Under the pieces are notes generated by a model. It was not told where the DNA came from. It made no database searches and was given only the letters and a program-made list of their open reading frames with translations. Source: Ligustrum vulgare (Eukaryota; Streptophyta; Magnoliopsida; Lamiales; Oleaceae). From it: 64,000 bases of DNA. Positions 29,681-41,424 of this stretch are shown in pieces. Both the position numbers and the translations under genes were made by a program. Where the stretch lies: assembly GCA_963555705.1 (NCBI GenBank), contig OY743184.1, positions 21,069,859-21,133,858 on the forward strand, read 5' to 3'. Every line of letters begins with the position of its first letter. The stretch's first letter is position 1.

Positions 29681-32026
29681 TGTTGGATTTTGATCCAAAA
29701 ATATCTTGGACAATTGTTTTTCTTGTTAATGTGGTTAACTTGGAGACCAAGTTAAAGATGAAAAGAAAATGAAGAAAATCTTTTTGGTATGAATTTCTTT
29801 CCTTATTTTGATTATTCTATTTCGACAAGGAAACATCTTGGAGTATAAGTAATACACGTTTTTTGTTTATATTTACCTATAAATATGTGTGTTGAGTAGC
29901 CAATTAATTGCACATTAACTAGATAGTATTGTGAGGAAAAATATAGTCTAGCATCTTAGTTTTTCTTGAGTTCTTTGTGGGTTCTAGAAAGAAGTAAAAA
30001 TTGGTAGATATAGTAAAACTTTGTTATTTTTCTTACAATACTTTGGAGTTTGGTGAGTGCAAATTCTATATAATTGTAACAATTTATTATATAGTGAAAA
30101 GTTTTGACGAGGGTCAGTGGACATAGGAAAGTTGCCGAACCACGTAAATTTCTTTGTTCGTATTTATTTTCTTGTTGGCTCAATTATTTTCTTGAACATC
30201 AAAATTCCTGTAGAATTAATTAGAGGGGGAATTTGTGTGTAATTCCCGACAGTGGCGCCGTTTTCGGGGAAATGACGTCTAATTAACAGAGTATTAGGTG
30301 GTTCAAAGATTTTTTTGGAGTAAAAGAAAATATGTTTGGAAAATACAACGTGGAGAAATTTGATTGGAAGATCAATTTGGCTTGTGGTAAGTACAAGTCA
30401 TGGATGTATTGATTTAGACGGGACTGCAGAAAGCTTCGAAGGAAAAATCAACCCCGAGTTCTGACAAAGACACTGAATCCAGCACGAGTGATGAAGATTG
30501 GGAAGATTTGAATTTGAAGGCTGCTAGCATGTTACAATTTTGTTTGGCAAAAAATGTTCTTGCAAATATTTTATGGGATATTTGCTGTGAAGGAACTGTG
30601 AGAAAATCTGGAAGAGTTGTATCAAACGAAGAGCTTGTCAAATATATTGTATCTGAAGAAGCGGTTCCATTCTTCGAGAATGAATGCAAGTACGAAAATC
30701 TTAGGCCATCTTAGTATTCTTGATGAGATTGTTTCTGAACTTGAATCTATTAGAGTTAAGATTGATGATGATGATAAGGTTCATCTGGTCTCTTCCATTC
30801 ACGTTTTAGTACATCATGCTGATTTTGATGTACGAGAAGGAAACAGTGGAATTTTCAGAAGTTAAGTTGATTATGTTGAAGTGACAATTCATCTGAAAAC
30901 CCTTTGTTTGTTACTGAAAAGTGGAAGGGATGTAACTCTATGAAGAAGAAGGTAATGTGTTGGAACTTTGGTAAATCTAGTCTAGTCATATAAGAAGAAA
31001 TTGCCCAAAAGGTGGACCACAGTCAGCTAACTGTTCGGAGGTGGACAATGCGACTCTCCTAGTGGAGGGTGGCGATGAAGTACTTTAGTAAGATGAGACT
31101 TCCTTATGGCATGAAGCCAGTTGGTTGCCTTGATAGATGATGTGTTCTTGCTGTAGGGTACATGTGTTTACACACAGGCATTGGTTTGGCGTTAATGCAA
31201 GGTGTGTTGCGAAATTGATGTCGATGACTGATGAGCTCATAAGGAAAGCCAAATATGAGAATTGCACCATAATTTTTCAGCAAGGTTATTTCAACATGAG
31301 CCGATGAAAAGCTCGAAATTCGTTGATAATTCTAAGTGCTGTTTATACTCATATGGTGGAGTATGAGATCGTCAAAGTGTTAAATGCTTGCCTGTTTACC
31401 CAATTATTGAATTTTAATTTTTTGGCTTGGAATAAATTTTGTATCAATGTTGAGATTGTTGGGTTTTGACCCAAAAATATCTTGGACAATTGATTTTCTT
31501 GTTAATATGGTTAACTTGAACATCAAGTTAAAGGTGAAAAGAAAAAGAAGAAAATCTTTTTGGCATGAATTTCTTATCTTATTCTGATTATTTTACTTCA
31601 ACAAGGAAACATCTCGAGGTATAAGTAATACACGTTTTTTGTTTATATTTACTATAAATATGTGTGTTGAGGAGTTAATTAATTGTACATTGACTAGAGA
31701 GTATTGTTAGAAAAAATGTAGTCTAACATCTTAGTTTTTCTTGGATTTTTTGTGGGTTGTACAAAGAAGTAGAAATTGGTAGATGTGGTAAAACTTGATT
31801 ATTTTTCTTACAATACTTGGGGGTTTGGTGAGTGCAAATTTTATATAATTATAACAATTTATTATATAGTAAAAAGTTTTGGTGAGGGTCCGTGAACGTA
31901 GACAAGTTATTGAACAACGTAAATTTTTGTGTTCATATTTATTTTCTTGTTGACTCAATTATTTTCTTGTACATCAAAATTCCCGTGAAGTTAATTAAAG
32001 GAGGAATTTGTATGTAATTCCTAATA
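29681..32026 (+). mobile_element. Internally deleted Ty1/copia element, 2,346 bp
   Basis: LTRs at 29,681-30,251 (571 bases, TGTTGGATTTTGATCC ... AATTCCCGACA) and 31,457-32,026 (570 bases, last base pair CA decayed to TA). Flanks ATCTT and ATCTG agree in four of five bases. The PBS TGGCGCCGTTTTCGGGGAA at 30,253 fits an Asp-type tRNA leader. The 1.2-kb interior encodes only a frameshifted copia gag with a zinc-knuckle trace; protease, integrase, RT and RNase H are absent. Confidence 0.85.
30331..31080 (+). pseudogene. Copia gag (UBN2-type) remnant
   Basis: Fragments in shifting frames read in the order of a copia gag: VEKFDWKINLACGKYKSWM at the N-terminus (about 30,331-30,405), SSDEDWEDLNLKAASML with CLAKNVLANILW (about 30,490-30,575), ELYQTKSLSN / YLKKRFHSSRMNASTKI, HLSILDEIVSELESIRVKID, and later KKKVMCWNFGKSS, a partial knuckle (expected C-x2-C-x4-H-x4-C). 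At least three frameshifts and several stops. Confidence 0.8.
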
Positions 32027-32561
32027 ATCTGTACAAAAGGTACGTACAAATTGATTAAGCCACTGCTCGGCGGCGGGGGTTTAAACAAGAAAAATGGTTT
32101 TTTTTTGTGAATTTTTAGGTAGATGGATGGTTATAAAGTGGAGAGAGAAAATGTGTAGAGTTAGAGATTGATTTGAAGAATTGTGTAGTTTAAAAATTGA
32201 TTTAAAAACAAAAACAAAAAAACCAAAAAAAATCTTCTTACCGAACAGAGGCTAATTCTTCCTGTAGATGTAGCTTTGATTGTCTTTAAGTTTGTGGCTT
32301 AGGATGCCATTTGACTTTTAGGGCCTCCTATAATGGCACTCGAGTCGAACATCATTAATAATACGTGACCAATGATTTGGCTCTAGTCGTGACTACCACC
32401 AATACTCGTGGAAAAATAATTCAATGGTCAACAATTGACCATTGAATTATTTTAAGGGTTAGTTGCAAATTTAATCCCAACCACTTTAAAAACGTTGTAA
32501 ATACATTTGAATCTTTTATTTTTGACACTATATATTCTCAATGTATCGTTTATTAACAGTA
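32027..32561. other. Non-coding spacer with MITE piece and palindrome
   Basis: Bases 32,085-32,250 look like a long-AT MITE ending TACCGAACAGAGGC. A 41-base near-palindrome lies at 32,413-32,453. No gene. Confidence 0.45.
32413..32453. repeat. 41-base hairpin, 19-bp perfect stem and 3-base loop
   Basis: AAAATAATTCAATGGTCAA at 32,413-32,431 is exactly complementary to 32,435-32,453, leaving CAA as the loop. Such a palindrome is prone to cruciform extrusion and deletion, so its survival without a mismatch is notable. Confidence 0.9.
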
Positions 32562-33584
32562 CTAGTATTCGCACTCGTGAGTTGCACGGAACAAAAAATT
32601 ATAATTATTAACTAATGAATAACTAACTAAATATATTCAATAATTAATGAAAATGTGAGAAATATATAAAAAACAATTAAATTCATATATTATGAGAAAG
32701 AATATGAAGAAACAAAAAAATATTCAATAGCAAAATTCAATGTAAATTAAAAAAACTTCTTTAAAAATAATAATTGTGGTTCATAATTTTTAAACAATTA
32801 CGATTCATGGTCATTGCATACAATACAATTAAAAGGAAATGTATATTATAGGAGAATATTTAGTTAAAAAGTAAAGATTTTTTTATATCATATATAAAAT
32901 ACCTCATTAATAAAATATAGTTAAAAACGAATTTTAAAAAATGAGATGTGAATTAATGAATGCCAAACATAATTCAAAGAATGATCACAGGAAAAAAATA
33001 TTTTCTCAAAGAATGAATAGACATAATTTCTTTATTAGACTTTATTATATCAATCCTTAAAATTTAGGATATTAAAACTTTTCAATTAGATCGTGCAGAA
33101 CATCAATCAATACATGAAAATGAATTGCACGTGTATTAAATTTATTTATGGAAAATAATAATATTTTTTATTTCTTGCGTTAATGTTGCTCAACGTTACA
33201 AATAATATTTTTGTAGATATTTTTAGTAATGTCAAAATATAATAATGATAAAAAAAAAAATTCTATTTCACAAAAGGAAATTGTTTTTTTTTTTTTTTTT
33301 TTTTTTTTACATTCTTGAATGTTGCATAATTTGTTCTTGAAATTCATATAAAAATGATCCAACTAATGAATCAATGTATTATAGAATTGATTAAACAATT
33401 TGTTAGTACCAGTGCACTGATTCTCGTGTAGTGGGGAATGAGTGCCAATGCAATGATGCTGATATAATTGATATTTAATGATCTTAAGTCAAACAAATAA
33501 ATTCCATATTTTGACCGAAAAAAAAAAATGATGTCAGCAGTTTTTGTGGGAAAACTTAGGCCAACTATCTTGTTATTATATATA
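32562..33584 (-). mobile_element. Possible Helitron tail (copy C) and AT-rich body
   Basis: On the minus strand the sequence TTCCGTGCAACTCACGAGTG then GAATACTAG, followed by T, ends at 32,562. This resembles a Helitron 3' end with CTAG and a GTGCAACTCAC-like imperfect hairpin. The body up to 33,584 is AT-rich, has a T22 run at about 33,287-33,308 and shows no coding. The 5' end is not identified, so the extent is a guess. Confidence 0.4.
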
Positions 33585-34866
33585 CTAGTTAATCACCCGT
33601 GCGATGCACGGGAAGAAACATCTGGATAAAGATAATTCAATATGAAATTAGATAAATCTTTTTCATAAAATAAATCAATTTCGCAAATAAGAGATAATAT
33701 CATCATTTATTGATTTCATATGACTACAAATTCTGGAATACTTCTTTATATACAACGTTGTTTGTTGATTTTGTTGTTCTTCCTTTCTTATCACAAATCA
33801 ATATCTTTAATCTGGAACGATTTGTCACCATAGAAATCGCAATATAAAGTTATCCATGTGTAAGCACCAGCCATTTAAGAAGAAGTTCCACATGCAAGAA
33901 TGATTGTCCCTGACTCTTATTGATAGTCATGGCATATGACACCATCAATAGAAATTGTCTTCTTTGTAATCTAATAAGTATCCTAGAATCAGAAGGGTTC
34001 AACGATAACATTGAAATAAAGAACTTGTGTCTTGCATTGATGCTAGAAAAAATTTGACCTTCTAGAACACGGTGGCCAAGTTTTGTAACTATCAACCTTG
34101 TTCCATTACTCAATCTCTGTGTATGATCAATATTTCTCAGAAAAGAACTTGTGTCCTCACTTATCTGTTGCAAAGGTCCACCACGTGGCGCAATAGTGAT
34201 ATCCATGTGTCCAGGTAGTGTGTCAAAATCCACTGACAATCAATTCGGCAATTTCATCGACAATAGAAAAATCATATTGGCCATCATTGGTCGCCCACCA
34301 ACCGATAAGTATAAGTCTTAAATTTGAAGTGTTTCCTCAATCATCTTTTCTCAAACCGACCTAAATTGCCTTAACAATTTGTTGTATTTGTCTAGCATAT
34401 CCTTCGAATCAGAAACTATTAAATCATGCAACATAGAATCGCATGATTCACTCCTACCTGGGGACATTAAAAGACATAAATTAAATTTTAGAATATCACA
34501 ACAAAATTATCCGTAAACAATATAAATATAAAAACAATAAATACATAATACGTACCTCACGACCCATTTTCTGCTTTCAACCTCATTCACATTGTCAACA
34601 ATGTAAAGTGAGCAAATTGCAGAGCTGAACCGTCACCGGCAATAGACTCTCAATCTTATGGCAATTTTGATAGTGTAATCTGTAGAGGGGAGGCCCTCTA
34701 CCATCATTTAGCTCATTATCTATTCCCCATAGAAGTGAATGAAAACATCATATTATATGTCCGAATATTCTCAATGGAATTTTTAATCCTGTCTCCTGTC
34801 ATATAACAAATATTTCAAAATTAGAGGACGATCTTCCATAAGAGAAATATTTACTTTCTCTTGTAT
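33585..34866 (-). mobile_element. Helitron fragment with Pif1-like helicase remnant (copy D)
   Basis: The minus-strand 3' end has the hairpin CCCGTGCATCGCACGGG (33,597-33,613; 7-bp perfect stem) and then GTGATTAACTAG, ending at 33,585 before T, the canonical Helitron terminus. Upstream on the same strand is a Pif1-type helicase C-terminal fragment at 33,850-34,239. Bases 34,240-34,866 have no clear frame but include short fragments in the same orientation. The 5' end is not found; the hAT-like MITE at 34,875 lies beyond. Confidence 0.75.
33850..34239 (-). pseudogene. Helitron Pif1-like helicase, C-terminal fragment
   Basis: 129-codon open stretch without its own ATG. It contains LRNIDHTQRLSNGTRLIVTK, RILIRLQRRQFLLMVSYAMT and AMTINKSQGQSF, diagnostic of the last helicase motifs of the Helitron Rep/Helicase (Pif1/RecD-like superfamily 1). 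In the intact protein this domain unwinds DNA during rolling-circle transposition. The Walker motifs, the Rep domain and the usual ALSRV-type end are missing, so it cannot function. It lies 265 bases inside the Helitron 3' terminus, the position expected for the C-terminal end. Confidence 0.88.
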
Positions 34867-34874
34867 ACAACAAA

Positions 34875-35529
34875 GTAGGGGTGAACAAATAAACCGCAAA
34901 ATCGAATTAAACTGCAACAAATGGTTTGGTTTGTAAAAATTCCAAACCACCTTAAATAATTTGGTTTAGGTTTCAATGGTCAAAATCGCGATTTCAAACA
35001 GCTAACCCGCCAAATTTTTAAAAATAAAAATAAAGACAAATGTTCAATTTAAATAAAAAAAAGCAATATACTTTTTATTGTCAACAAATCAAAATTGAGG
35101 AGACATAGATTAATTTGTTCAAATTCACAATCATTTGAAAATAATTTTTCCTCCTACAATTCATTATCATCATCTAAGATATTTTCTTAAAATAAAATTT
35201 TTAATATAAGAGCTAACGATAGTTACTTCTATATAATTAGTTTGTTTGTCAACATGGATTGATTCACAACAAAGCACTCAATTAGAAACTTAATACTATT
35301 TTTGAGCTAGTTTCAACTCGAAATTTTAGATGAATATGTGTCTTTGAGCTCGCTTTGAAATATACTAATTTATTCATCGGCAATCCGTGGTTTCAAACAG
35401 CAAAAAATCGCAAAAAATAGTTTGATTTTATTTTGTTTAAAAAATGAAATGGTTTAGTTTGGCTTGGAAAAATTTCAAACCGCTTTAAAGGGTTTGATTT
35501 GAAATATTATTAAAAATCGTATTCACCTC
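34875..35529. mobile_element. hAT-like MITE, about 655 bp, TSD ACAACAAA
   Basis: Starts GTAGGGGTGAACAAATAAAC and ends CGTATTCACCTC, with ACAACAAA at 34,867-34,874 and 35,530-35,537 (exact 8-base duplication). Sub-terminal blocks of AAACCGC/GCGGTTT and CGCGATTTCAAACAGC / GGTTTCAAACAGC are repeated at both ends. Non-coding. Confidence 0.75.
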
Positions 35530-35537
35530 ACAACAAA

Positions 35538-36048
35538 ATGAGAACTTCGAATTACGACATGTTTTATAATGTTTATTCACTCTCTCCTCGCACCAAAAAT
35601 TTGCTTTGCAAAATAAATATTTAAATGTAGGATCTCCAATGTTCATGTAATCTGAACAATCAAACAATAGATGAAAAAGTTACTAATATAGATCATGCTA
35701 TAAAAGATAAGAATTATTGTTTTGACAATTGACAATGAAAAACAACACGTATAAGAAACGAATTCGATAATCATAAAAAAAGAAAAAAACTAAAATTGTG
35801 ATTGACAAAGATGCATCAAATTCATGGTATTATAAGTTTTTGAAATTTTTATACAACGTAATTATTTTTTTGATGAAAATTATAATATAATATTGATCAT
35901 CTCAATTATCAGTTAAGTAAATTGGGAGACAATTTACTTATTGTTGTAAGAATTTAAGAATCATAAATATTGAATTAAAAGTATGATTATTTAAAACAAA
36001 ATTTAATACAAATTGATTAAATATTCGATATAAATATAAATGAAAATT
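35538..36048. other. AT-rich stretch, nothing recognised
   Basis: Short frames only. It leads directly into the tandem duplication at 36,049. Confidence 0.4.
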
Positions 36049-37136
36049 CGATATTAGATTTGTATGACAGAACAAAATCATTCATCCATAAGATTGATAC
36101 CAATAAAATATCACAATTATTGAAAAAAATTATTTACGTATTAAATGTAACTTTCTATAAAAATACTAATTAAGTTAAAAGAACGCAATACAAAAGAGCT
36201 CAAATTTTTAGATGTACTAAATAACTAAAAAAATAAGATTATTTATAAAAAGTTTTATACAATAAGATTTATTTAGTATTAGATGCGTGATACAATTTCG
36301 ATATAATTTTGAACTGAAAATTTTGCATGAAATTTGTATGACTGCATACTTATTTGCAAAATTCAAAATATTAAAAGATAAAAAAATTATGAAAAGAGAG
36401 GTTTAGACACAAATAATCAAATATAAATAAGTAAAAAAAAAATCTTCATAAAAATATTTAAGTGGAAGTAGCAGTGTGAACACAATAAAAGTTGAGTTTT
36501 GGTCTTTGGAGTGTGAAAGCAATAAAAGTTGAGTGTGAAAATAAATGAAATATATAATATATAATATTTTATAAAAAAAAATCACAAAAAATTGTATCAA
36601 ATTGACGGGAGGAGTCGATATTAGATTTGTATGACATAACGAAATTATTCATCTATAAGATTGATACCAATAAAATATCACAATTATTGAAAAAAATTAT
36701 TTACGTATTAAATGTAACTTTCTATAAAAATACTAATTAAAAAAATAAGATTATTTATAAAAAAATTTATACAATAAGATTTATTTAGTATTAGATGCGT
36801 GATACAACTTCGATATAATTTTGAACTGAAAATTTTGCATTGAATTTGTATGACTGCACACAAATACTTATTTACAAAATTCAAAACATTAAAAGATAAA
36901 AAAAAAATTATGAAAAGAGAGGTTTAAACACAAATAATCAAATATAAATAAGTAAAAAAAAAAAACCCCCATAAAAAAATATTTAAGTGGAAGTAGCAGT
37001 GTGAACAAAATAAACATTGAGTTTTGATTTTTGGAGTATAAAAGCAATAAAAGTTGAGTGTGAAAATAAATGAAATATATAATATATAATATTGTATAAA
37101 AAAAATCACAAAAAATTGTGTCAAATTAACGGCAAA
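36049..37136. repeat. Anonymous tandem duplication, unit about 567 bp
   Basis: Copy 1 (36,049-36,615) and copy 2 (36,616 to about 37,136) both start CGATATTAGATTTGTATGAC and end near a TCAAATTGACGG / TCAAATTAACGG word. Copy 2 lacks about 54 bases that are present near 36,175-36,228 of copy 1. Only modest point divergence. No coding capacity, though both contain the same 65-codon minus-strand shadow frame. Confidence 0.85.
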
Positions 37137-37522
37137 TTCTCCTCCTTTAATATTAAGTAAGATTAAGAATTAAGATTAGTTCAATTTTTTGATAAAAGAA
37201 AGGAACAAAATAGAAAAGTCACTTGAAAATTTAAAACAATAATGATTAATTGCAAATTTGGTCCTCGAAATTTGATTTTGATGTCATACGCCTTTAACTT
37301 TTCTTTTTTTAGCAGATTACATCAATTATGACAAAATCTTCATTCTTGACTGGTATTTGACCCATATCGGTATATGACATTATGGGGAAGTAAGGAAAAA
37401 AATTATTGAAAATCACTAAAAATCAAAATAATTGAAAAAAAAAATTGAAGTACATTGCCATTATTGTTCAATTAGACAATCAAATTTTCAATTCATATTA
37501 ATTTGAATATATTATACTAATA
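37137..37522. other. AT-rich spacer
   Basis: Nothing recognisable; a short frame-free interval. Confidence 0.4.
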
Positions 37523-37677
37523 GCCTTATTTGATATCTATTAAAATTCAGATTTTAATATATGTCAACACTTAATTTTAACCACATATTTCATAGAATCC
37601 ACAAATTTTCAATCACATTTCATCAACTTCTATCAAATCTACTTAAAATTCAATTTTCATCACCACCTAACAGGGGC
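37523..37677. mobile_element. Tourist-like MITE, 155 bp, TSD ATA
   Basis: Starts GCCTTATTTGATATC and ends CACCTAACAGGGGC, flanked by ATA on both sides (37,520-37,522 and 37,678-37,680). The body has the family words in reverse orientation (AACCACATATTTCATAGA, CATCAACTTCTATCAAATC). Confidence 0.7.
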
Positions 37678-38786
37678 ATAATTACACACAAAAGCACAGG
37701 AAAAATAGAAATTTACCCTTGAATAATTAATTGAAATTGAGTTTTGTGAACGCAAATCTATATGTCCAGTTTGTTTTTGTTTAAATTGAGGTAGTTAATG
37801 TTGTAGTTGAATTTACACACATTGTTGCTGCTATTCAAAAGCATTTTCGAATTTCGAGTTTACGCCGCCAGAATTTCGTACTGAAAAGAAGTCATTGGTG
37901 TGTGAATATGAGATGAACCATAAAATTTTGAAAATGCTGAAAACTGAACAACAGCAACAATAACACGTGTATAGATTCAATTACAACAATATAAACTACC
38001 TCAATTTCACTAAAAGAAACTAGACATAGAGATCAACGTTTTTGCAACTCAATTTCAAAGTACCCTCAATTATGTAATTGTAGAATTTCCGTTTTTTAGT
38101 ACTTTTATGTATAAACTTATAATCTGGAAATGTTAAAAACCGAACAACTGTAACATTTGTGATTTTTTAGGAAGGTTGGGGAGTAAATCTGCAATTAACT
38201 CTTTTTTTTTTTTTTTCCCCTCTCTCCTCAATTCAAGATAATGACATATTCTAATTTTGCAGAGTTCTCGATAGCAAAGCAAGCAAAAAAAAGTCAAGTT
38301 TGGCTTCTTTATGCACATAACTATACAATAATATCAACTTTTTAAAGAGAAAATGCTGATTTCTTTGCAGCAAAGCCTATCAGAAGTATCAACAGTGATA
38401 TTCAATTACGACTAATCTTAAAATTGAAATATTTACTTATATTAAGTACAAGTAAATATGTAAACTTATATAATTGAGTAAACATTATTCATTGTTACTA
38501 TAAGTAACTTTTTTTTTTTATTATTATTATTATAATTAAGAATAATTTAGATAAGTGTATAAAGATCAAAAGTCAGATACAGTACTCACTTCATATTCTA
38601 TATATTTTTTTTAACACATATCTCATATTTCGTCGGTTCATTTATTTGAAAAGTAAAAAACGATGGATAAAAAATATTGATCAGTCAAATTGAAACTTTT
38701 CAAATAATTGTTCAATGTGATATTATCAAGTTATCGTTTATAAACAAATTTTATAAACATTCCCAAACCCAGTGTCAGAAAATTTA
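37678..38786. other. AT-rich stretch, no gene
   Basis: Contains two loosely inverted segments (about 37,800-37,850 and 37,960-38,010; TGTAGTTGAATTTACACACA versus TGTGTATAGATTCAATTACA) suggesting an old foldback element. T-run at about 38,200-38,216. Confidence 0.4.
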
Positions 38787-38967
38787 GCCCTTGTTTGGTA
38801 ATCGTCTTTTTTTTTTTTTGTTTATAAATCAATTTATAAATTACACAATTTCTCAAACCTCTTTTTAACCACACATTTTTCTCTCTCCAATTGTCAACCA
38901 CTATTTTTTACCTCAAAATCATAAATAAATTAATTTATAAATAAAACAGTATTATCAAACGGAGGTG
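38787..38967. mobile_element. Long-AT MITE, about 181 bp
   Basis: After TTA it starts GCCCTTGTTTGGTAATCG and ends near TTATCAAACGGAGGTG. The interior has the CTCAAACCTCTTTTTAACC / ACACATTTTTCTCTCTCC words recurring in several other copies of the window. Confidence 0.6.
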
Positions 38968-40083
38968 AAATAAAGAAAAATGTCAAAAGTCGATAAAGAA
39001 AAATGTCAAAAGTCGGTAAAGAAAACGATGGCAAAATTAATAAATTCAGTCGTGTAAAGTGTAAAGCTCTTTTCTCCTGCCAAGTTTGACAAAAAAATGG
39101 CAGACATGGGTCATTATAGATTCTAATTAACTTAGTTTAATTATAATATTGTAATATATTAATTATTGTAATATTAATAAGAAATCCACATCATATCACA
39201 TCTAATGGGGTCATTTGAATAAGCCCAATTATTTATTTCCGAAACGCATTAATTATTGGCACATACCACGACATGCTAATTGGACATCCATTTTTTTTTT
39301 TTTTATTTCCTTTTGATATATTCTTGGTATGTTTGATGCATTAAACTCCTATTTGATGTTGATTAATTATAATCATAAACTTCATAATTTTTTTTTATCA
39401 AATTCTACTAAATATTCGATTTTAATTTACACCAAACAAAGGCTGCAATAATCAGTTTAACAAAATTAAGGAAATGTCTCCAACATGAAATTCGAAGAAT
39501 TTTAGAATTACATCACATACTACATATTTTCAATTTAAAATTTTGTAGAATCTGTAAAAAACCAAAGTCCTCAATATGTATTTCGAATAATTCCACAAGA
39601 TTTCGATATCCTAAAAAAATTATGAATTTCAATGAATTTCTAATATAAATGAAATTGTAAGGGTTTTAATGGATTTTAAACCATCAATATGAAGGCAAGA
39701 TTCCTTAACAAATCCGACTATGACCCATCGAATTTTCAATTCCTTTTTTTCCCCAATAAAAATGAAAAATCTATACATATATAAAAACAAAGTACATGCC
39801 AAAAATAACACACACATAGTTTCCCGCCAAAAATGACTTTCTAAATTTGGAAATCTATGCAAGAAAATATGAAAAAATAATATAATAAATATTTTAGATT
39901 AAATTATTGTACGCAACATTAGAATTCGTGTTATGCTATTAATGACATCAAGATTTTAATTTATTTTAATGTATAAACTATTTTTTTGCTTTATAATAAT
40001 TATTATTCACTTGATAATTATTTTATTATATTTAAGACGAAAGATATGTAATCTATACATCCATGACTATATCTATACATCTA
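38968..40083. other. AT-rich stretch with start of a direct-repeat series
   Basis: No gene. A TCTATACATATATAAAAACA at 39,770 resembles the Helitron 5' end found at 40,084, and one repeat unit (about 39,888-40,020) is the first of the series described at 39,888-40,365. Confidence 0.45.
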
Positions 40084-40365
40084 TCTATACATAATATAAA
40101 AACAATGTACATGCCAAAAATAAATATTATTTTGGTAAATAACATTAGATTTCGTTATATGCTATTAATGACATATGAAGTTTTAATTTATTTTAATGTA
40201 TAAACTATATTTGTTGCTTTGTAAAAATTATTATTCACTTGATAATTATTATGGTATATAACATTATAATTCGTGCTATGCTGTTGCTAGCATCAAGATT
40301 TTTAATTTATTTTAATGTATAAACAATTTTTTTGTTTTGTAATAATTATTATTCACTTGATAATT
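39888..40365. repeat. Three imperfect direct repeats, about 125-130 bp each
   Basis: Units at about 39,888-40,020, 40,122-40,248 and 40,247-40,365 share TTTTAATGTATAAAC and ATTATTATTCACTTGATAAT, with GCTATTAATGACAT in the first two and a diverged form in the third. A fourth, weaker unit follows near 40,555-40,640. They span the proposed Helitron 5' boundary, so at least one may have been captured from flanking DNA. Confidence 0.65.
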
Positions 40366-41424
40366 TTATTATATTTAAGTCAAAAATTATGTAATATGAG
40401 TGTCAAATCGAAAATTTCAAATAGAAGTTTAATACAAACTAACAATTGAGAACAAACTGTAAACATATTGTCAATAAAATCGTCTCAAATATCAAATGTA
40501 AAAGTTTTTATATTTTTTGAACTCGATATCTCATTCATTGTAAATTATGTAATTTAAGTTCTATAATAATATCTATAAACTATTTTTTGTATTAATTATT
40601 ATTCTTTTTATAATTATTGTATTGTTTTGAAATCGAAAAAATATGCAATATGGGTGTTAAGTCGAATATCTCAACTAGAAGTTTAATACAAGATACCAAG
40701 TGAGAGCAAATTGAAAATATATTGTCCGTAAATCATCTCAAAGATCAAATTATCTCGAAGTTTTTTGGACTGCCTTCTCCTCTTGAAAATCAATTATAAT
40801 TTTTTTTTTTAAATTCGTTAAAAAAAAAAAAAAGAATTGTCAATATCACATAAATATCTTTTCCTTTAAAAATAGAAATTGAAAGAGAATAAAGTAGGAG
40901 CGTTAATCGATCTATTTTTTCTTTCCTTTTCATTTTAATAAAATTATGAGCCTATACTACTGATATATTTATTTTTTATTTATTACAAATTCTATTTAAA
41001 TTTAATTTCGTTTTCTCACTTTAAGTTTTAAGTCGATTTAATTTACAATGTTTAAAGATATTTTCTGAAACGATAAACATAAAAATCGTAAAAAAAAATA
41101 AATTAAAATATGTGTAATTGTACATTTTTTGTAATTAATGGTATTATTTTGTTTCAAATTCTTAATTAAATATTCATTTCATATGTTAACATGTGAAAAT
41201 CAATTATAATTTTTTAAAACTATTTTTTTAAAAAAATAAAAAAAAAGTTGTCAGTATCACATAAATATTTTTTCTTTAAAAATAGAAAATGAATGAGAAT
41301 AAAATAAGAGCGTCCATAGATCTTTTTTTTTTCCCTTTTTTTTCCTTTTCATTTTAATAAAATTTTGAGAGTAAATTTCTTGGAACGGTAAATATATGAA
41401 CCGTAAAAAAATAAAAATTAAGGT

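Noticed and set aside
34240..34866. Possible RPA-like protein remnant next to the Helitron helicase
   Set aside because: A few residues on the minus strand (GSALQFAHFTLL) hint at it, but no continuous frame or diagnostic motif is visible.
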